Shown: in pieces, positions 62,543 through 64,000 of the stretch
How positions within the stretch are numbered: the first letter of the stretch is position 1
Layout: every line of letters starts with the position of its first letter
Assembly: GCF_001424305.1 (NCBI RefSeq)
Contig: NZ_LMPD01000002.1
Location: 688,280 to 752,279, forward strand
Direction of reading: 5' to 3'
Length of the DNA: 64,000 nt
From: Pedobacter sp. Leaf176
Lineage (GTDB): Bacteria > Bacteroidota > Bacteroidia > Sphingobacteriales > Sphingobacteriaceae
Translations under genes and position numbers: made by a program
The notes under the pieces: generated by a model
Databases searched by the model: none
The model's input: only the letters and a program-made list of their open reading frames with translations
What the model was told of the DNA's origin: nothing

Positions 62543-63673
62543 ATGGAAACACTAACTTTCGCAGAAAAGATATCTAAAGCGCAGGATTTTCTGCCAATTA
62601 ACGGAACGGATTACGTAGAATTTTACGTTGGCAATGCCAGGCAAGCTGCCCATTATTACAAAACCGCATTCGGCTTTCAAAGTTTAGCCTACGCCGGACC
62701 GGAAACAGGAGTACGTGATCGGGCATCATACGTTTTGCAACAAGGCAAAATCAGGCTGATATTAACCACGGCGCTAAAGTCAGACCATCCGATTTCGGAA
62801 CATGTTAAAAAACACGGCGATGGTGTTAAAGTATTAGCACTTTGGGTTGATGATGCCTATAGTGCTTTTGAAGAAACAACCAAACGCGGCGCTAAAGCTT
62901 ATATGGAACCAACAACGTTAACGGATGAGCATGGCGAGGTGAAAATGAGCGGAATATATACTTATGGCGAAACCGTTCACATGTTTATTGAGAGAAAAAA
63001 TTATACAGGCACCTTTATGCCGGGTTTCCGTGATTGGGAAAGTGATTATAAACCATCGGATACAGGTCTGTTATACATCGATCACTGCGTGGGTAATGTA
63101 GGTTGGAACCGTATGAATGAAGCCGTGAAATGGTATGAAGATGTAATGGGTTTCGTAAATATTTTATCTTTCGATGATAAGCAAATTAACACGGAATATT
63201 CTGCATTGATGAGCAAGGTAATGAGCAATGGGAATGGTTTTTCAAAATTCCCGATTAATGAGCCTGCCGAGGGTAAAAAGAAATCGCAGATTGAAGAGTA
63301 CCTTGAATATTATGAAGGAGAAGGCGTTCAGCACATCGCAGTTGCTACCAAAGACATTGTAAAAACAGTTGAAGAATTAAAGGCACGTGGGGTTGAGTTT
63401 TTAAGTGCTCCACCAGAAGCCTACTATGATATGATGCCGCAGCGGGTTGGTAAAATTGATGAAGAAATCTCATTGCTGGAAAGTCTTGGGATTTTAGTTG
63501 ATTGTGACGAAGAAGGTTATTTATTGCAGATATTTACCAAACCGATTGAAGACCGGCCGACACTTTTCTTTGAAATAATCCAGCGCAAGGGTGCACAAAG
63601 CTTTGGAGCAGGAAACTTTAAAGCATTATTCGAATCACTGGAGCGCGAACAGGAATTGAGGGGAAACCTGTAA
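62543..63673 (+). CDS. hpd: 4-hydroxyphenylpyruvate dioxygenase
   Basis: The 376-residue protein has two VOC domains (about 20-150 and 170-355). The iron ligands are in YIDHCVGNV (His), GVQHIAVATKDI (His) and FEIIQRKGAQ (Glu), as expected for HPPD. It converts hydroxyphenylpyruvate to homogentisate. The 58-nt gap after hmgA includes a TACTTGATA-rich repeat stretch. A strong terminator follows the stop. Confidence 0.95.
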   Translation: METLTFAEKISKAQDFLPINGTDYVEFYVGNARQAAHYYKTAFGFQSLAYAGPETGVRDRASYVLQQGKIRLILTTALKSDHPISEHVKKHGDGVKVLALWVDDAYSAFEETTKRGAKAYMEPTTLTDEHGEVKMSGIYTYGETVHMFIERKNYTGTFMPGFRDWESDYKPSDTGLLYIDHCVGNVGWNRMNEAVKWYEDVMGFVNILSFDDKQINTEYSALMSKVMSNGNGFSKFPINEPAEGKKKSQIEEYLEYYEGEGVQHIAVATKDIVKTVEELKARGVEFLSAPPEAYYDMMPQRVGKIDEEISLLESLGILVDCDEEGYLLQIFTKPIEDRPTLFFEIIQRKGAQSFGAGNFKALFESLEREQELRGNL

Positions 63674-63757
63674 AATAAAATGGTTTTATAATAATCCTTT
63701 TTTCCAAATAATAACGCTTTAATACATTGAACATGAATTCTTAATGTTCGCTGGAAG

Positions 63758-63791
63758 AGCAGGTACTTAAAATTAAGTACCTGCTTTTTTT
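63758..63791 (+). terminator. Rho-independent terminator after hpd
   Basis: AGCAGGTACTTAA (63758-63770) pairs perfectly with TTAAGTACCTGCT (63773-63785), followed by a run of T. Confidence 0.92.
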
Positions 63792-63832
63792 ATAATGCCA
63801 TACCAAATAAAAAATCCGGTCGTTAATTTGTG

Positions 63833-63968
63833 TTATTAACAGATGTTAATTACTTCTGTTAATAAACTTTGATACTATTTTTAATTTAGTACCGACCATA
63901 ATTGAAACTGATGGAGCCATCATGATATAATATAGTGTTTGTAACAACCAGACCATGATAGCTTCATC
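63833..63968 (+). promoter_or_regulatory. Two inverted repeats in the leader of a gene starting near the window end
   Basis: TTATTAACAGA (63833-63843) and TCTGTTAATAA (63855-63865) form a perfect dyad with an 11-nt spacer, a possible operator. Further on, GATGGAGCCATCATG (63910-63924) and CATGATAGCTTCATC (63954-63968) are inverted with two mismatches and could form an mRNA hairpin before the ATG at 63990. Confidence 0.45.
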
Positions 63969-63989
63969 ACCATTGAAAGATATACACGA

Positions 63990-64000
63990 ATGAAAAAAAA
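63990..64000 (+). CDS. Possible start of a gene running off the window
   Basis: ATGAAAAAAAA at the very end reads Met-Lys-Lys, a typical signal-peptide start. Only three complete codons are visible, so product and even coding status are unknown. Confidence 0.3.

Overview
The window looks like a chromosomal segment of a Bacteroidota bacterium of the Sphingobacteriaceae (Pedobacter-like) type. The evidence is the AT-rich DNA, the recurrent Bacteroidota -7 promoter element TAnnTTTG just upstream of several start codons, an ECF sigma/FecR/STN-TonB receptor cassette, a TamL-like lipidated Omp85 protein, a type IX secretion plug-domain protein, DUF1080 and Gfo/Idh/MocA proteins with export signals, and many short intergenic repeat families. 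No phage, integron, CRISPR array or complete insertion sequence was seen.

Layout. 0-8 kb is housekeeping: a partial tamL-like gene, a SpoU rRNA/tRNA methyltransferase, tRNA-Cys(GCA), a 56-aa basic protein, pyrD, an oxidoreductase/Rrf2 regulator pair with two matching operators, nudK and an ABC-F ATPase. 8-13.4 kb holds a T9SS plug-domain protein, a cytoplasmic alpha-amylase, a thioesterase, a cation/proton antiporter and an EVE protein. 13.8-19.9 kb is one leftward cassette of ECF sigma, FecR anti-sigma, STN-TonB receptor and secreted metallophosphatase, probably for scavenging a phosphorylated nutrient. 20-27 kb holds a lipoprotein, a possible 41-aa peptide gene, cyanophycinase, a large zinc metalloprotease, holA and a stand-alone HSDR_N-type nuclease domain. 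27.4-32.3 kb is a leftward operon of an exported TIM-barrel protein, two exported Gfo/Idh/MocA dehydrogenases and a double DUF1080 protein. That is the gene content expected for oxidation/elimination (3-keto-sugar) cleavage of glycosides.

32.5-39 kb has valS with an in-frame repeat-derived insertion, two tandem Uma2 proteins and a heavy-metal P-type ATPase. The ATPase is preceded by a conspicuously GC-rich, foldable leader of about 120 nt that also encodes a 29-codon Cys-containing ORF, the most intriguing regulatory candidate here. 39-52.7 kb is a mixture: an M13 peptidase, DUF2625, MmcQ/YjbR with exactly eleven TTTAGGG repeats abutting its start codon, mnmD, an aldo/keto reductase, an AI-2E transporter, glyS, ThuA, an AraC-SDR pair, NlpC/P60 and CAP proteins.

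52.8-63.7 kb gathers aromatic amino acid catabolism: an aromatic amino acid hydroxylase fused to a long C-terminal region, a flavin reductase-like protein, a fumarylacetoacetase-family hydrolase, homogentisate dioxygenase and 4-hydroxyphenylpyruvate dioxygenase. Together these would take Phe/Tyr to fumarate and acetoacetate, although maleylacetoacetate isomerase and the transaminase are not in the window. A VapBC-like PIN toxin-antitoxin pair and several unrelated small genes sit within this region. The window ends at what may be the first codons of another gene behind two inverted repeats.
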